DNA of 17,585 bases from Baffinella frigidus (GCA_026770585.1 MU646353.1:485854-503438), one strand, 5' to 3'. Positions 13,301 through 16,552 are shown, numbered from the stretch's first letter. Made by a program: numbers and translations. The notes: generated by a model from the letters alone, not told the origin.

Positions 13301-15394
13301 AGTTGACCGCCAAGAGGTCCTAGGCAGGTCCTAGGGCCCTACGGTAGGGCGTATGAGCCTACTCGCCACTTAGCCTACTCGCCACTTAAGGGTTATACAT
13401 CCCCGCCAGTGTCATCACGCGAAGACCGCTAGCGCACCGCATGTTTGAATAGCCAGATGTGTCTGTTGAATGGTTGAATGGCGGATACGTTGCAGCCGTG
13501 TCGGTATGCCTGAACAGGTCACGTCCTAAAGTGGCCACGTTCAAAAGTGGCTGAATCCTGTTGTTTATGTTGAATCCACGGAATGAACGGATGAATAACG
13601 GATGTGTGTGTTGTCATGGGCAGAGTTGGAGCTAACGGAACGCTTCGACGCGGTACTCCATGTTCCGCTCCTCTCTACCTCCGAGGTTGCGGCGCTCTTG
13701 TCCGAGGTCTGCCCACTCCTCCTCTCACAATTGCTATGTATCCCTTAAGTGGTGAAGCGGTCAAATTTGACCGCCAAGAGGTCCTAGGCAGGTCCTAGGG
13801 CCCTACGGTAGGGCGTAGGAGCCTACTCGCCACTTGAGGGATAGACACCACTCGGCCAGGCGTGTTCTGGAACGTTGTTTCTCCGAAACATCCCGAACCC
13901 TTGCTCGGATAGCGAGGGGTTAAACAGATCTTTTTAATTCGGGTACGAATTCAAAAATTTGTACGAGTCGTGTCCAACTTGTGGGCGCTAGGCTACACAA
14001 AACTGTAGTCTAGCCAGAAATTACCCGAACCGTTTAACCCCTCGCTATCCGAGCAAGGACCCGTTGAACACCGCTGCACGCATCCGCGCCTCTGCAGCGA
14101 CCCGCCAGGTCCTACCACGCCAGACTCTTGAAAGGGGTCGTCAAAAGTCAATTCCTCGGAAGGATAAGGGGGAATCATTTACTTTTGGCATCGTTGAACG
14201 CCAAAATTGGGGTTCGAAAAAAGCCGAAGCCCGTGGAGCGATCTGGCGTGGTACCGGCTCCTCCCGTCGGCTCTTCTCCATTTTTGGAACACTCTTTTGC
14301 CCCATGGTGAAGACACCACGCGCCCACCCAAGAGGAGCTGCCGCGATCCCCACGCAGGGCTGGACGGGGGGCTATTCAAAAGTCATTTTGACGAGAAAAC
14401 TTTCTCAAAAGTCATTTTTAGCTTAAAAACGGCTCCAAGAACGAGCAAACGGCTCCAAGAACGAGCATGGAATACCGCACCCAAGGGCCTGGAGTGGTCT
14501 GTACAGGGGGACTTGATGTGATCCGAGAGGAAGCATGGCCTTTCTACAGAACAAGTTCCGGTGTCCGCCTATGGTGGGAGCTCGAAGAACCTAAAGGACC
14601 TAAAGGGCGATCACGGGCACTCCCGTTTGTCCGCGACCACCTGTCAACTTGAGGTCCTTTAGGTCTTTTAGGTTTTGAAATCTCCCAACATATGCCAACG
14701 ACACGCCCTTCCGTAGAATGGATCCGCTGAAAGGATTTCCATCATTTTTCTTGGAAAGGATCCGCATTTTTGTAGAAAGGATCTGCCTTTTCCCTTTCGG
14801 ACCGCGTTTAGCTCTCCGACGGGGATCGTCTGGCAACTTAACGGAGATCGTGTTGACTTGGGAGCATGTTTAGCGTGGCCTTTCTACAGAACAAGTTCCG
14901 GTGTCCGCCTACATGTATGGTGGGCGCTCGAAGAACCTAGAGGACCTAAAGAAAGTTCATCTCGGAAGATAACTGAATAAGTTCCTTTTCAATAGGAGCT
15001 TGCACAGGAGAAATTAGTTAGGGCATAGTAAATTTAACTAGGCCTCCTAATCAAATGAAAACGCTAATTAGGGAACTGATTCAGTTGTCTTTCGAGATGA
15101 AAGTGGGTGGGCCCGCATCAGGTGCGGCTCTTCGCAGAAAAGGACGTGGGCATAGCCGCGGCGACGCTGGCGGCCTTGACCAAAGGCTCGCAACCTGACG
15201 GCGACGAAGGCTTTTCCATCAAGAAGCTGCTCACGCTCCTGGACCACGCGAGAACCGAGGCCGCGCGGAGCAACGGGGAGAGCGCCGGGGAGGGTGGGGA
15301 GGGCGGGGCGCTGGATCAGGCTCGGCCCCGCTCAGTGGTGTCGATTCCGGCGTTGATTTCGAGCTTGAGTGACTTCGGGTACGCCGAGAGTTGA
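1289..15394 (+). CDS. NSF: NSF/Sec18 vesicle-fusion AAA+ ATPase, 3' part, nine exons with eight introns
   Basis: The product is N-ethylmaleimide-sensitive factor (Sec18 in yeast), the hexameric ATPase that works with alpha-SNAP to disassemble cis-SNARE complexes on cytosolic membrane faces. Nine exons found by homology join in frame (1289-1363, 2992-3057, 4150-4257, 5453-5604, 8456-8546, 9651-9734, 12211-12298, 13624-13706, 15122-15394) to give 339 residues and a TGA stop. In order these hold the D1 C-terminal motif (GAEIEG), the D1-D2 linker, D2 Walker A (GPAGTGKT, residues 111-118), D2 Walker B (IIILDG, 167-172), the NSF signature IGPRFSN (182-188), sensor 1 (LLLIATSSN) and the IKKLL C-terminal helix. 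Intron phases are 0,0,0,2,0,0,1,0, and the split codons restore expected residues (Arg and Glu). The N domain and most of D1 lie left of the window; I found no D1 exon in bases 1-1288. Exon calls rest on recalled family similarity and splice signals, not on transcripts. Confidence 0.93.
1548..1650 (+). repeat. CTT microsatellite plus the 'CGATACAGGTCCTA' repeat
   Basis: (CTT)n is followed by TTATTACTATCGATACAGGTCCTA and GCCTTGAG(G/T)TGAGTGATA. The same combination recurs at 2035-2066 and 7128-7202, without the microsatellite at 5953-5990, and inverted at 9321-9381. Confidence 0.9.
1707..1855. mobile_element. fold-back element B, copy 1
   Basis: The arms begin GATCTCAAAGGGAAACGG and end CCGTTTTCCTATGATATC. 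The inner part carries ATTACTACACGAA and TGTGTAGTAAATTTCATTG. Confidence 0.85.
2084..2233. mobile_element. fold-back element C
   Basis: The arms share AGTATTTCTGAGAAATACGA and an inner GCAACGAAAATTACTACAC/GTGTAGTAATTTTCGTTGC pair. The outermost bases CATCC/GGATG also pair. Confidence 0.9.
2386..2702. repeat. long inverted repeat with 45-bp perfect arms
   Basis: 2386-2430 is the exact reverse complement of 2658-2702 (CCCCCCGCCACCTACGCGCA...). The spacer is 227 bp. The arm resembles the exon b acceptor context. A 26-bp tandem duplication (GTCGGCATCGAGGTGCAGGG...) precedes the left arm at 2335-2386, and a small palindrome lies at 2556-2588. Confidence 0.92.
2740..2842. repeat. fold-back element E
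   Basis: AATTTGCTGTAATGGCCTGG on the left pairs with CCAGGCCATTACTGCAAATT on the right. The interior repeats CGCACCCACGCCA. Confidence 0.88.
2992..3057 (+). CDS. NSF: NSF exon b: start of the D1-D2 linker
   Basis: The exon encodes 22 residues, beginning VAGGHLSPDD and ending NIAWEDFQ. The final WEDF corresponds to the conserved V-T-x-x-DF of NSF that precedes the EVKPAFG motif, which opens the next exon. Acceptor GATCGCAG^GTGGCG and donor TTCCAG^GTGCGA are both phase 0. The N-terminal half is variable in the family and is placed only by frame and by the AG. The acceptor context (GCAGGTGGCGGGGG) resembles the arms of the inverted repeat at 2386-2702. Confidence 0.82.
3084..3154. repeat. three tandem 23-24 bp repeats
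   Basis: The unit GCTTTTGGAGGTGGCTCAAA(TAGT) occurs three times directly after exon b's donor region. An 18-bp perfect palindrome GGGGTCGGATCCGACCCC follows at 3185-3202. Confidence 0.95.
3503..3588 (+). repeat. palindrome element G, copy 1
   Basis: The core CGCGTGACCGGTCACGCG (3528-3545) is followed by GACGCCGAAGCCA and TGACTGCCTTGCGTGTTC. A 39-bp direct repeat (3460-3498 and 3623-3661, one mismatch), ending in a piece of exon b, stands on its two sides. Confidence 0.92.
3653..3667 (+). pseudogene. copy of the 3' end of NSF exon b with donor
   Basis: TTGGAGGATTTCCAG^GTGAGACAG resembles the exon b end TGGGAGGACTTCCAG^GTGCGAGAGACAG. A first, truncated version (TTGGAGGA, 3491-3498) stands on the other side of palindrome element G1. 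The donor GTGAGA here is stronger than that of the true exon. Confidence 0.6.
3738..3897. mobile_element. MITE-like element L, copy 1 (160 bp)
   Basis: Terminal inverted repeats are CACACGGCGGACTTCGAAGG and the complement of TTCGTAGCCCGCCGTGTG. The interior CGATAAGACCTACGACCCTA and GGTTCCTACGGATAAGGTAA is shared with copy 2. Confidence 0.92.
4150..4257 (+). CDS. NSF: NSF exon c: D1-D2 linker (EVRPAHG motif)
   Basis: The exon encodes 36 residues, LAMAEVRPAHG...GPRFKQLQ. EVRPAHG matches the EVKPAFG linker motif of NSF, and RFKQLQ aligns with the start of D2. The acceptor is CACGCAG^TTGGCG after a C/A-rich tract of telomere-like sequence (ACCCCAAACC, 4115-4139). The exon must end at CTCCAG because KQLQ followed by ATLASF of exon d has exactly the family spacing, which makes the donor CAG^GCACTT, a GC-AG intron. 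Fold-back N begins 17 bp downstream. Confidence 0.87.
4274..4431. mobile_element. fold-back element N
   Basis: Left arm CCTGAATAGGTTTAATTTCG...CCTTCTAAACGA pairs with the right arm ending TTAAATCTATTCAGG. The interior repeats GATTTGTACCAAGAAT directly. It starts 17 bp after exon c. Confidence 0.92.
4506..4744. repeat. tandem duplication of about 120 bp
   Basis: 4506-4627 and 4635-4744 both start TTGATTGTTTCTT(G/A)GGAAA, contain GTTGGTCACGTTA and CCGGATATCCG, and end ACTGGGCGATGTGT. The first unit contains the exon c/d-like segment at 4569. Confidence 0.88.
4569..4592 (+). other. segment resembling the uninterrupted exon c/d junction
   Basis: CGCTTCCAAGAGCTCCAG then GCCACC matches the last 18 bases of exon c (16 of 18) followed directly by the first 6 of exon d. 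The frame reads RFQELQAT against RFKQLQ-AT in the spliced protein. It lies inside the intron that separates c from d. Confidence 0.45.
4804..4999 (+). repeat. dispersed repeat P, copy 1
   Basis: It matches 8925-9113 throughout, including ACACTCGTTCGCGATAGAAG, ACTTTTGGCG and AGAATCAACTTTACTT. There are no clear inverted ends, so it may be a fragment of a larger element. Confidence 0.9.
5380..5447 (+). repeat. telomere-like CCCTAAA/CCCGAAA tract next to the exon d acceptor
   Basis: Imperfect repeats of CCCTAAACC, CCCGAAA and CCTAAACC run up to five bases before the acceptor. They may serve as the pyrimidine-side splice signal. CCCTAAA is the telomere unit of plants and several algae. Confidence 0.85.
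5453..5604 (+). CDS. NSF: NSF exon d: D2 P-loop (Walker A)
   Basis: The exon encodes 50 residues plus two bases. The segment LLLTGPAGTGKTALAA is the Walker A loop of D2, whose nucleotide binding drives hexamer assembly in known NSFs; the catalytic-type Lys is present. It is preceded by a short serine-rich linker (GGEGDSSSK). The acceptor GTGCAG^GCCACC follows a CCCTAAA/CCCGAAA tract. The donor is GTGAG^GTCTGT, phase 2: the AG joined to G of exon e makes Arg, giving PFVR-LISAE like PFIKIVSAE of plant NSF. The open frame continues to 5668 but that stretch is intronic by homology. Confidence 0.92.
5769..5914. mobile_element. fold-back element Q
   Basis: Arms of about 65 bp, TTATCTCAGAAAAGGGGTTC... 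against ...CTGTTGTGAGATAA, share inner GTCAATTCATTTAC and GTCAACTTAT blocks. It is AT-rich. Confidence 0.9.
6159..6197. repeat. short hairpin with a tRNA D-arm-like sequence
   Basis: GCTCTACCAGCT pairs exactly with AGCTGGTAGAGC. TGGCATCAGCTGGTAGAGC resembles a tRNA D-arm/A-box, and the same 25 bp occur at 6001-6025. No anticodon arm, T-arm or B-box follows, so it is at most a remnant. Confidence 0.6.
6192..6366. mobile_element. fold-back element S
   Basis: TAGAGCGCTGTGCAGAGAAG on the left pairs with CTCTGCACAGTGCTCTA on the right. The inner block AAATTGGAGCCATTTTGTC also pairs with its complement. Confidence 0.92.
6389..6491 (+). pseudogene. copy of the exon d 3' end plus 90 bp of intron
   Basis: About 100 bp repeat the stretch 5594-5692, from the PFVR codons through the donor (GAG^GTCTGC) and into the intron, with a few changes (PFMRSAPVPTLDVM against PFVRSVSVPTLDVM). 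A further 23-bp perfect copy of the donor region (5599-5621) is at 5690-5712. Elements Q and S lie between the two large copies. Confidence 0.8.
6511..6723. mobile_element. fold-back element T with a nested 42-bp perfect palindrome
   Basis: The outer arms CCACTCGAGGCTGGAAG pair with CTTCCAGCCTCGAGTGG. Inside, 6584-6625 (TTGGTCACGTAGCTGGGGGA and its complement, no loop) is a separate perfect palindrome. A TACGTGACCAAAC half recurs at 6950-6962. Confidence 0.92.
7296..7405. mobile_element. fold-back element U between 25-bp direct repeats
   Basis: The inner stem TTACCCTTGCAGAGACCCC pairs with GGGGTCTCTCTGCAAGGGTAA and the outer CAAATCATCGATTTTA with its complement. CCCGCCTGNNACCCAGCCTC (25 bp in full) flanks it at 7247-7271 and 7410-7434. 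Confidence 0.88.
7441..7591 (+). repeat. dispersed repeat AB, copy 1
   Basis: It contains ATTTCAAAAGTCAATTTTG, two CGGCTCCAAGAACRCGC-type units and a GCCTGGCGTGG end. A related copy at 14350-14498 has the same order of parts. Confidence 0.75.
7720..7835. mobile_element. fold-back element V
   Basis: ATCCTAGCTCTGCCCTCTCT pairs with AGAGAGGGCAGAGCTAGGAT. Arms reach about 53 bp with few mismatches. A half H element (7621-7715) ends just before it. Confidence 0.95.
8091..8236. mobile_element. fold-back element W, copy 1 (146 bp)
   Basis: The ends are TTCATATCGGAACATAACTG and CAGTTATCTTTCGAGATGAA. The interior has TTCCTTTTCAATAGGAG and TAATTAGGGAACTGATTCAG. Confidence 0.93.
8266..8426. mobile_element. 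fold-back element B-like, diverged copy
   Basis: GTGAAAACGGTTTTCAGTTAA on the left pairs loosely with AAAGCCGTTTTCATATG on the right. It ends 30 bp before the exon e acceptor. Confidence 0.65.
8456..8546 (+). CDS. NSF: NSF exon e: D2 segment between Walker A and B
   Basis: The exon opens with the last base of the split Arg codon and then encodes 30 residues, LISAEALVGQ...FDGAYRSK. They match the VSAESMVG...FEDAYKS segment of NSF. Acceptor is AACCAG^GTTGAT and donor AGCAAG^GTCCAT, phase 0. The GGAGGAGGGC stretch makes the local Gly/Glu run GQGEEGK where other NSFs have HES/ETAK. The preceding intron of 2.85 kb is the largest in the window. Confidence 0.92.
8635..8892 (+). repeat. 12/24-bp minisatellite (GGTTGAGTAAAC/T)
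   Basis: GGTTGAGTAAAC and GGTTGAGTAAAT alternate, flanked by GTTGAGTCAA variants. The open frames through it on both strands are periodic artefacts. Confidence 0.97.
8925..9113 (+). repeat. dispersed repeat P, copy 2
   Basis: It is in direct orientation to the copy at 4804 with scattered substitutions. It begins at the end of the 12-bp minisatellite and stops just before element B copy 2. Confidence 0.9.
9124..9270. mobile_element. fold-back element B, copy 2
   Basis: The arms contain GGAAAACGGTTTTGATTTAA and its complement near 9241-9260. The core TTACTAT(A)CGAATGC is shared with the copy at 1707. Confidence 0.88.
9446..9640 (+). repeat. related minisatellite (GGTTGAGTCAAGG)
   Basis: Irregular units of GTTGAGGTCAAGG, GTTGGGTCAA and GGTTGGTGACGG run to 10 bp before the exon f acceptor. 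They share a unit type with the array at 8635 in the same intron. Confidence 0.93.
9651..9734 (+). CDS. NSF: NSF exon f: D2 Walker B
   Basis: The exon encodes 28 residues, EAIIILDGVERLL...IGPRFSNDLLQ. The hydrophobic run plus ERLL and the signature IGPRFSN identify NSF D2 directly. Walker B reads IIILDG where other NSFs have two acidic residues (hhhDD), so the second acid is Gly (residue 172 of the joined fragment). Acceptor is CTATCAG^GAGGCA and donor CTCCAG^GTGAAG. Element L2 starts 36 bp after the donor. Confidence 0.95.
9771..9930. mobile_element. MITE-like element L, copy 2 (160 bp)
   Basis: It has the same termini and length as the copy at 3738 and lies 36 bp after the exon f donor. 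A further end-like motif, CCACACGGTGGGCTTCGAG, occurs at 9964-9982. Confidence 0.92.
10137..10253. mobile_element. MITE-like element J, copy 1 (TA-flanked)
   Basis: The ends are CAGTGATACCTC and GAGGTACCCCTG, with ACAAGAAACTGCCTCCCC inside. TA stands on both sides. Confidence 0.9.
10481..10645. mobile_element. fold-back element H, full copy
   Basis: The ends are ATAGG(C/G)TAACGGCCTGAAAATGG and CCATTTTCAGGCCGTTACCC. The interior is CTAGGACCTCCTACCGTAGG and its complement. Related copies are at 7621-7715 (half), 10355-10446 (half), 12600-12766, 12841-13016 and 16730-16891. Confidence 0.93.
10697..10820 (+). repeat. GA-rich simple repeat
   Basis: A purine-only tract of GAGAGGGAGAGG units. The serine/proline- and arginine-rich open frames here are artefacts. 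A shorter GA tract is at 1-38. Confidence 0.97.
10868..10922. mobile_element. element J, right half only
   Basis: GCAGTTTCTTATGAGCGAGG then TACCCCTG-TA matches the right end of J. The left half is missing. Confidence 0.85.
11214..11337. mobile_element. fold-back element AA, copy 1
   Basis: The ends are CTACCACGCCAGAGT and ACTCTGGCGTGGTAG. The interior contains 'TTGACTTTTGAAAA' stretches. A related element is at 14112-14253. Confidence 0.9.
11618..11629 (+). pseudogene. very short copy of the NSF exon g start with acceptor
   Basis: GTGGCGCGTGTGCAG^ATTCTGAGCGTG matches the acceptor and first four codons of exon g (GTGGCGCGAGAGCAG^ATTCTGAGCGTG). It then diverges. Confidence 0.7.
11779..11918. 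mobile_element. fold-back element A, copy 2 (140 bp)
   Basis: It has the same length and almost identical outer arms as the copy at 1124-1263 but a different loop. A 60-bp direct repeat (11651-11711 and 11922-11982, CAGCGTGAGCCGTCATG...) flanks it at a distance on the left, suggesting a duplication around the insertion. Confidence 0.95.
12004..12070 (+). pseudogene. truncated copy of NSF exon g with acceptor
   Basis: The first 67 bases of exon g are repeated exactly, ILSVLVGKEPP...LLLIATS. They break at TTCCT into element G2 and then meet a stop (TGC AGG TGA). With 33 bp of upstream intron the copy makes a 100-bp direct repeat (11971-12070 and 12178-12277) with one mismatch. Confidence 0.95.
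12075..12161 (-). repeat. palindrome element G, copy 2 (inverted)
   Basis: The core is 12118-12135 and the arrangement is the reverse complement of copy 1, including CCGGCAGGCTCGTGAACG read on the minus strand. It separates the 100-bp direct repeats that carry exon g's start. A second small hairpin GTGACTGCC/GGCAGTCAC lies at its left edge. Confidence 0.92.
12211..12298 (+). CDS. NSF: NSF exon g: D2 sensor 1
   Basis: The exon encodes 29 residues plus one base, ILSVLVGKEPPAGRRLLLIATSSNEDALS. This matches [23 protein letters not shown] of animal NSF, with sensor 1 near IATSSN. Acceptor is GCGAGAGCAG^ATTCTG and donor CTCTCAG^GTCCAG, phase 1. I chose this copy because it is the only complete one. 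A 67-base copy of its 5' part (12004-12070), a 12-base copy (11618-11629) and a 3'-half copy (12522-12577) lie nearby. Confidence 0.93.
12385..12512. mobile_element. fold-back element AA, copy between two exon g 3' ends
   Basis: The ends are CTACGCCAGAGGGCTCGAG and CGAGCCCTCTGGCGTGGTG. It lies 86 bp after exon g and 9 bp before the exon g 3' copy. Confidence 0.88.
12522..12577 (+). pseudogene. diverged copy of the NSF exon g 3' half with donor
   Basis: In the exon g frame this reads AGRTILPIATSSNEDALS, then G^GTTTCA; the true exon has AGRRLLLIATSSNEDALS. It lies just after fold-back AA3, which therefore separates two copies of the exon end. It could act as an alternative donor-bearing exon end. 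Confidence 0.85.
12600..12766. mobile_element. fold-back element H, diverged copy
   Basis: Left ATAGGAGAACGTCC and AAGCCTACGG pair with right CCGTAGGCCTAACTACCC and GGACGTTGCCCTAT. Confidence 0.85.
12841..13016. mobile_element. fold-back element H, copy next to an exon h fragment
   Basis: It has the same ends as the copy at 10481 (ATAGGGTAACGGCCTG). Its right edge is about 10 bp from the acceptor of the first exon h fragment. Confidence 0.93.
13027..13046 (+). pseudogene. truncated copy of NSF exon h start with acceptor (first)
   Basis: TTGGCAG^AGCTGGAGTTGACACAGCGG reads ELELTQR against ELELTER in the true exon. It follows directly on element H4. Confidence 0.8.
13252..13273 (+). pseudogene. 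truncated copy of NSF exon h start with acceptor (second)
   Basis: TCGCCAG^AGCTGGAGTTGACACAGCGG reads ELELTQR and is then cut by element I1 (from 13277). The 40 bp upstream (TTGACGGATATGTGTGTGG) resemble the flank of the true exon (ATAACGGATGTGTGTG), so intron flank and exon start were copied together. Confidence 0.82.
13277..13392. mobile_element. MITE-like element I, copy 1 (end duplicated)
   Basis: TCCCTTAAGTGGCGAGGCGG on the left and CGCCACTTAAGGG on the right. The right end AGCCTACTCGCCACTT occurs twice in tandem, making it longer than the 101-bp copies. It truncates an exon h fragment. Confidence 0.92.
13624..13706 (+). CDS. NSF: NSF exon h: D2 FDAVLHVP strand
   Basis: Two bases complete the Glu codon begun in exon g. 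The next 27 residues, LELTERFDAVLHVPLLST...LLSE, match MEMLNAFSTTIHVPNIAT of NSF. The acceptor is ATGGGCAG^AGTTGG and the donor TCCGAG^GTCTGC, phase 0. Two truncated 5' copies with their acceptors lie upstream at 13027 and 13252. Element I2 begins 34 bp after the donor. Confidence 0.92.
13741..13841. mobile_element. MITE-like element I, copy 2 (101 bp, TA-flanked)
   Basis: The ends are TCCCTTAAGTGG and CCACTTGAGGGA with TA on both sides. GGTCAAATTTGACC is a subterminal palindrome. Confidence 0.94.
13898..14060. mobile_element. fold-back element X
   Basis: CCTTGCTCGGATAGCGAGGG pairs exactly with CCCTCGCTATCCGAGCAAGG. The inner GGTTAAAC and TTCGGGTA blocks also pair. Confidence 0.95.
14112..14253. 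mobile_element. fold-back element AA, diverged copy
   Basis: The ends are CTACCACGCCAGACTC and GATCTGGCGTGGTA. The interior has TCAAAAGTCAATTCCTC and TTTACTTTTGG. Confidence 0.82.
14535..14951 (+). repeat. 75-bp direct repeats around a composite segment
   Basis: TGGCCTTTCTACAGAACAAG...GAAGAACCTA(A/G)AGGACCTAAAG occurs at about 14537-14611 and 14877-14951. Between them, 14704-14818 matches the reverse complement of 11468-11540 with an insertion (ACGCCCTTCCGTAGAA...CGGACCGCGTTTAGCT). Confidence 0.85.
14956..15101. mobile_element. fold-back element W, copy 2 (146 bp)
   Basis: It has the same length and design as the copy at 8091, with ends TTCATCTCGGAAGATAACTG and CTTTCGAGATGAA. It lies 20 bp before the exon i acceptor. 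Confidence 0.93.
15122..15394 (+). CDS. NSF: NSF exon i: D2 C-terminal helices and stop
   Basis: The terminal exon encodes 90 residues and TGA at 15392. VRLFAEKDVGIAAATL and FSIKKLLTLLDHA match the FAEDDVDAAAEAL...IKKLYMLIE part of plant NSF. A Gly/Glu/Arg-rich insert (about residues 52-72 of the exon) that I do not recall from other NSFs separates this from VVSIPALISSLSDFGYAES, which resembles the final SI-x-x-F helix of plant NSF. The acceptor GCATCAG^GTGCGG lies 20 bp after fold-back W2. Base composition is richer in GC than the flanks, as expected of a real exon. Confidence 0.93.
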   Translation: MRLFAEKDVGIAAATLAALTKGSQPDGDEGFSIKKLLTLLDHARTEAARSNGESAGEGGEGGALDQARPRSVVSIPALISSLSDFGYAES

Positions 15395-15578
15395 GGGGAA
15401 GTGAGATGCCGTCTCTGGGCGAGGGGGGTGTCAAGAATCGCATTCAAGTAAAATCAAGTTAGTGTGTTTCATTTAATTCTGTTAATTCCTATGTACATGC
15501 GACACCCTAGCTCGATGCTCAGCGCCAGCCCCATCCTACATGATCAGCCAAATCCTTGTGACACGCTCAGCGCAAGTC
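15395..15578. other. convergent intergenic region / 3' UTRs
   Basis: These 184 bp separate the NSF stop from the minus-strand stop. The first part is G-rich and the middle is AT-rich (around 15455-15495, TTTCATTTAATTCTGTTAATTCC). No AATAAA is seen on either strand. The 3' ends of the two genes must be very short or overlap. Confidence 0.6.
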
Positions 15579-15782
15579 TCATCCATCATCCGCAGCCAAG
15601 TCCTTCTTCGATTCTCCCTGGAAGAAATCGACAAGGAACGCTGAGCGCGACTCCTCGAATCTCGGATCGTGCGCCGCTTTCTCAAACAGCTCTTTCCGCT
15701 TCCGACGCGGGTCCACATACACCGGCTGGTCGGCTGAGTGCCCCAGCGAGCCACCCGTGTCTTCCAGGGGATCCTCGTCCGC
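15579..15782 (-). CDS. terminal exon of a convergent gene, product not recognised
   Basis: On the minus strand an exon of 67 residues and a stop (TGA at 15581-15579) follows a good acceptor GACGCAG^GCGGAC. It has an acidic start (ADEDPLEDTG), then YVDPRRKRKELFEKAAHDPRFEE, FLVDFFQ and a lysine- and aspartate-bearing tail ending DDG. The charged, helix-prone composition and GC-rich codons look like real protein, perhaps nuclear or nucleolar, but I do not recognise the family. Upstream exons would lie to the right and I did not find a convincing one. Several damaged copies of parts of this exon lie at 16022-16277. The reading direction converges with NSF. Confidence 0.68.
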   Translation of the reverse strand, partial: ADEDPLEDTGGSLGHSADQPVYVDPRRKRKELFEKAAHDPRFEESRSAFLVDFFQGESKKDLAADDG

Positions 15783-15827
15783 CTGCGTCGGGGTCCCATC
15801 ATGTCAATGCTTGGAACGGGCAATGTA

Positions 15828-15928
15828 TCCCTCAAGTGGCCAGGTGGTCAAATTTGACCATCAAGAGGTCCTAGGTAGGTCCTAGGGTCCTACGGTAGGG
15901 CGTATGAGCCTACTGGGCACTTAAGGGA
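15828..15928. mobile_element. MITE-like element I, copy 3 (101 bp, TA-flanked)
   Basis: It has the same length and design as copy 2. A related empty site exists at 16911-16930 (GGGAAATGTA-TGAAAGAGG against GGGCAATGTA-[I]-TAAAAGAGG). Confidence 0.95.
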
Positions 15929-16021
15929 TAAAAGAGGTTGGCGGTGTTTCGGGGGGGGGGTGGACCACGTTGCAAACGGAAGAGGATCGGTCATGCTCGT
16001 AAGCCTAGTACTGACAAGGTT

Positions 16022-16083
16022 GGCATCTAGGGGATCTTCTTCCGTCTGCGTCCGGTTCCCACCTTGTCAGTATTGTAACGGGA
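16022..16083 (-). pseudogene. diverged copy of the minus-strand exon start and acceptor
   Basis: This stretch resembles 15762-15820: the exon start, the acceptor (GGACGCAG on the minus strand) and upstream flank (CTTGTCAGTATTGTAACGGG). A further copy of the flank is at 16247-16299, where an interval of about 20 bp is repeated in tandem, and another at 16715-16730 is split by element H6. Confidence 0.65.
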
Positions 16084-16097
16084 AGTCCTGACTTCCC

Positions 16098-16149
16098 GTG
16101 CGCCGCTTTCTCAAACAGCTCTTTCCGCTTCCGACGCGGGTCCACATAC
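16098..16149 (-). pseudogene. 52-bp exact copy of part of the minus-strand exon
   Basis: It is identical to 15669-15720, encoding YVDPRRKRKELFEKAAH. It is cut at its right end by palindrome element G3. On the far side of G3 the exon sequence resumes (CTGGTCGGCTGAGTG, 16231-16245), so G3 sits inside an exon copy. Confidence 0.92.
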
Positions 16150-16221
16150 GCTCGTGAGCGCCCGCGTGACCGGTCACGCAGACGCCGAAGCCAACTGTCC
16201 GAGGTGACTGCCTTGCGTGTG
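16149..16221 (+). repeat. palindrome element G, copy 3
   Basis: The core at 16163-16180 has one changed base (CACGCA). Its right part (GCCAACTGTCCGAGGTGACTG) agrees better with copy 2 than with copies 1 and 4. It sits within a copy of the minus-strand exon. Confidence 0.9.
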
Positions 16222-16378
16222 CTACAACTGCTGGTCGGCTGAGTGCGGGTCCCACCTTGTCAGTATTTTAACGGGAAGTCACCTTGTCAGTATTTTAACG
16301 GGAGGAAAGAGGTCGGGGGGGTTCGGGGAATCAAACTGCAGGGTGGGAGGAAGGAGATCAAGTTTCGAAAGCAAGCTA

Positions 16379-16496
16379 CAGGGGTACCTCGCTCATAAGA
16401 AACTGCCCCCCTCCCTAGGACCACCGTAGGGCCCTAGGCATACCCCCACTGTAGGGTCCTAGGAGGAGGCGGTTTCTTATGAGCGAGGTACCCCTG
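16379..16496. mobile_element. MITE-like element J, copy 2 (TA-flanked)
   Basis: The ends CAGGGGTACCTCGCTCATAA and its complement are nearly perfect, with TA on both sides. It separates two copies of a 48-52 bp segment (16331-16378 and 16501-16552). Confidence 0.95.
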
Positions 16497-16552
16497 TACT
16501 TCAATTGAACTGAAGGGTGGGAGGAAGGAGATCGAGTTTCGAAAGCAAGCTA

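Noticed and set aside
15536-15835. 99-residue minus-strand frame rich in Arg (MRDTLPV...)
   Set aside because: It overlaps the minus-strand exon in another frame. The frame ending at 15579 has balanced composition and a good acceptor.
15464-15874. 136-residue plus-strand frame rich in Ser/Pro
   Set aside because: It is antisense to the minus-strand exon and runs into element I. It has no recognisable protein features.
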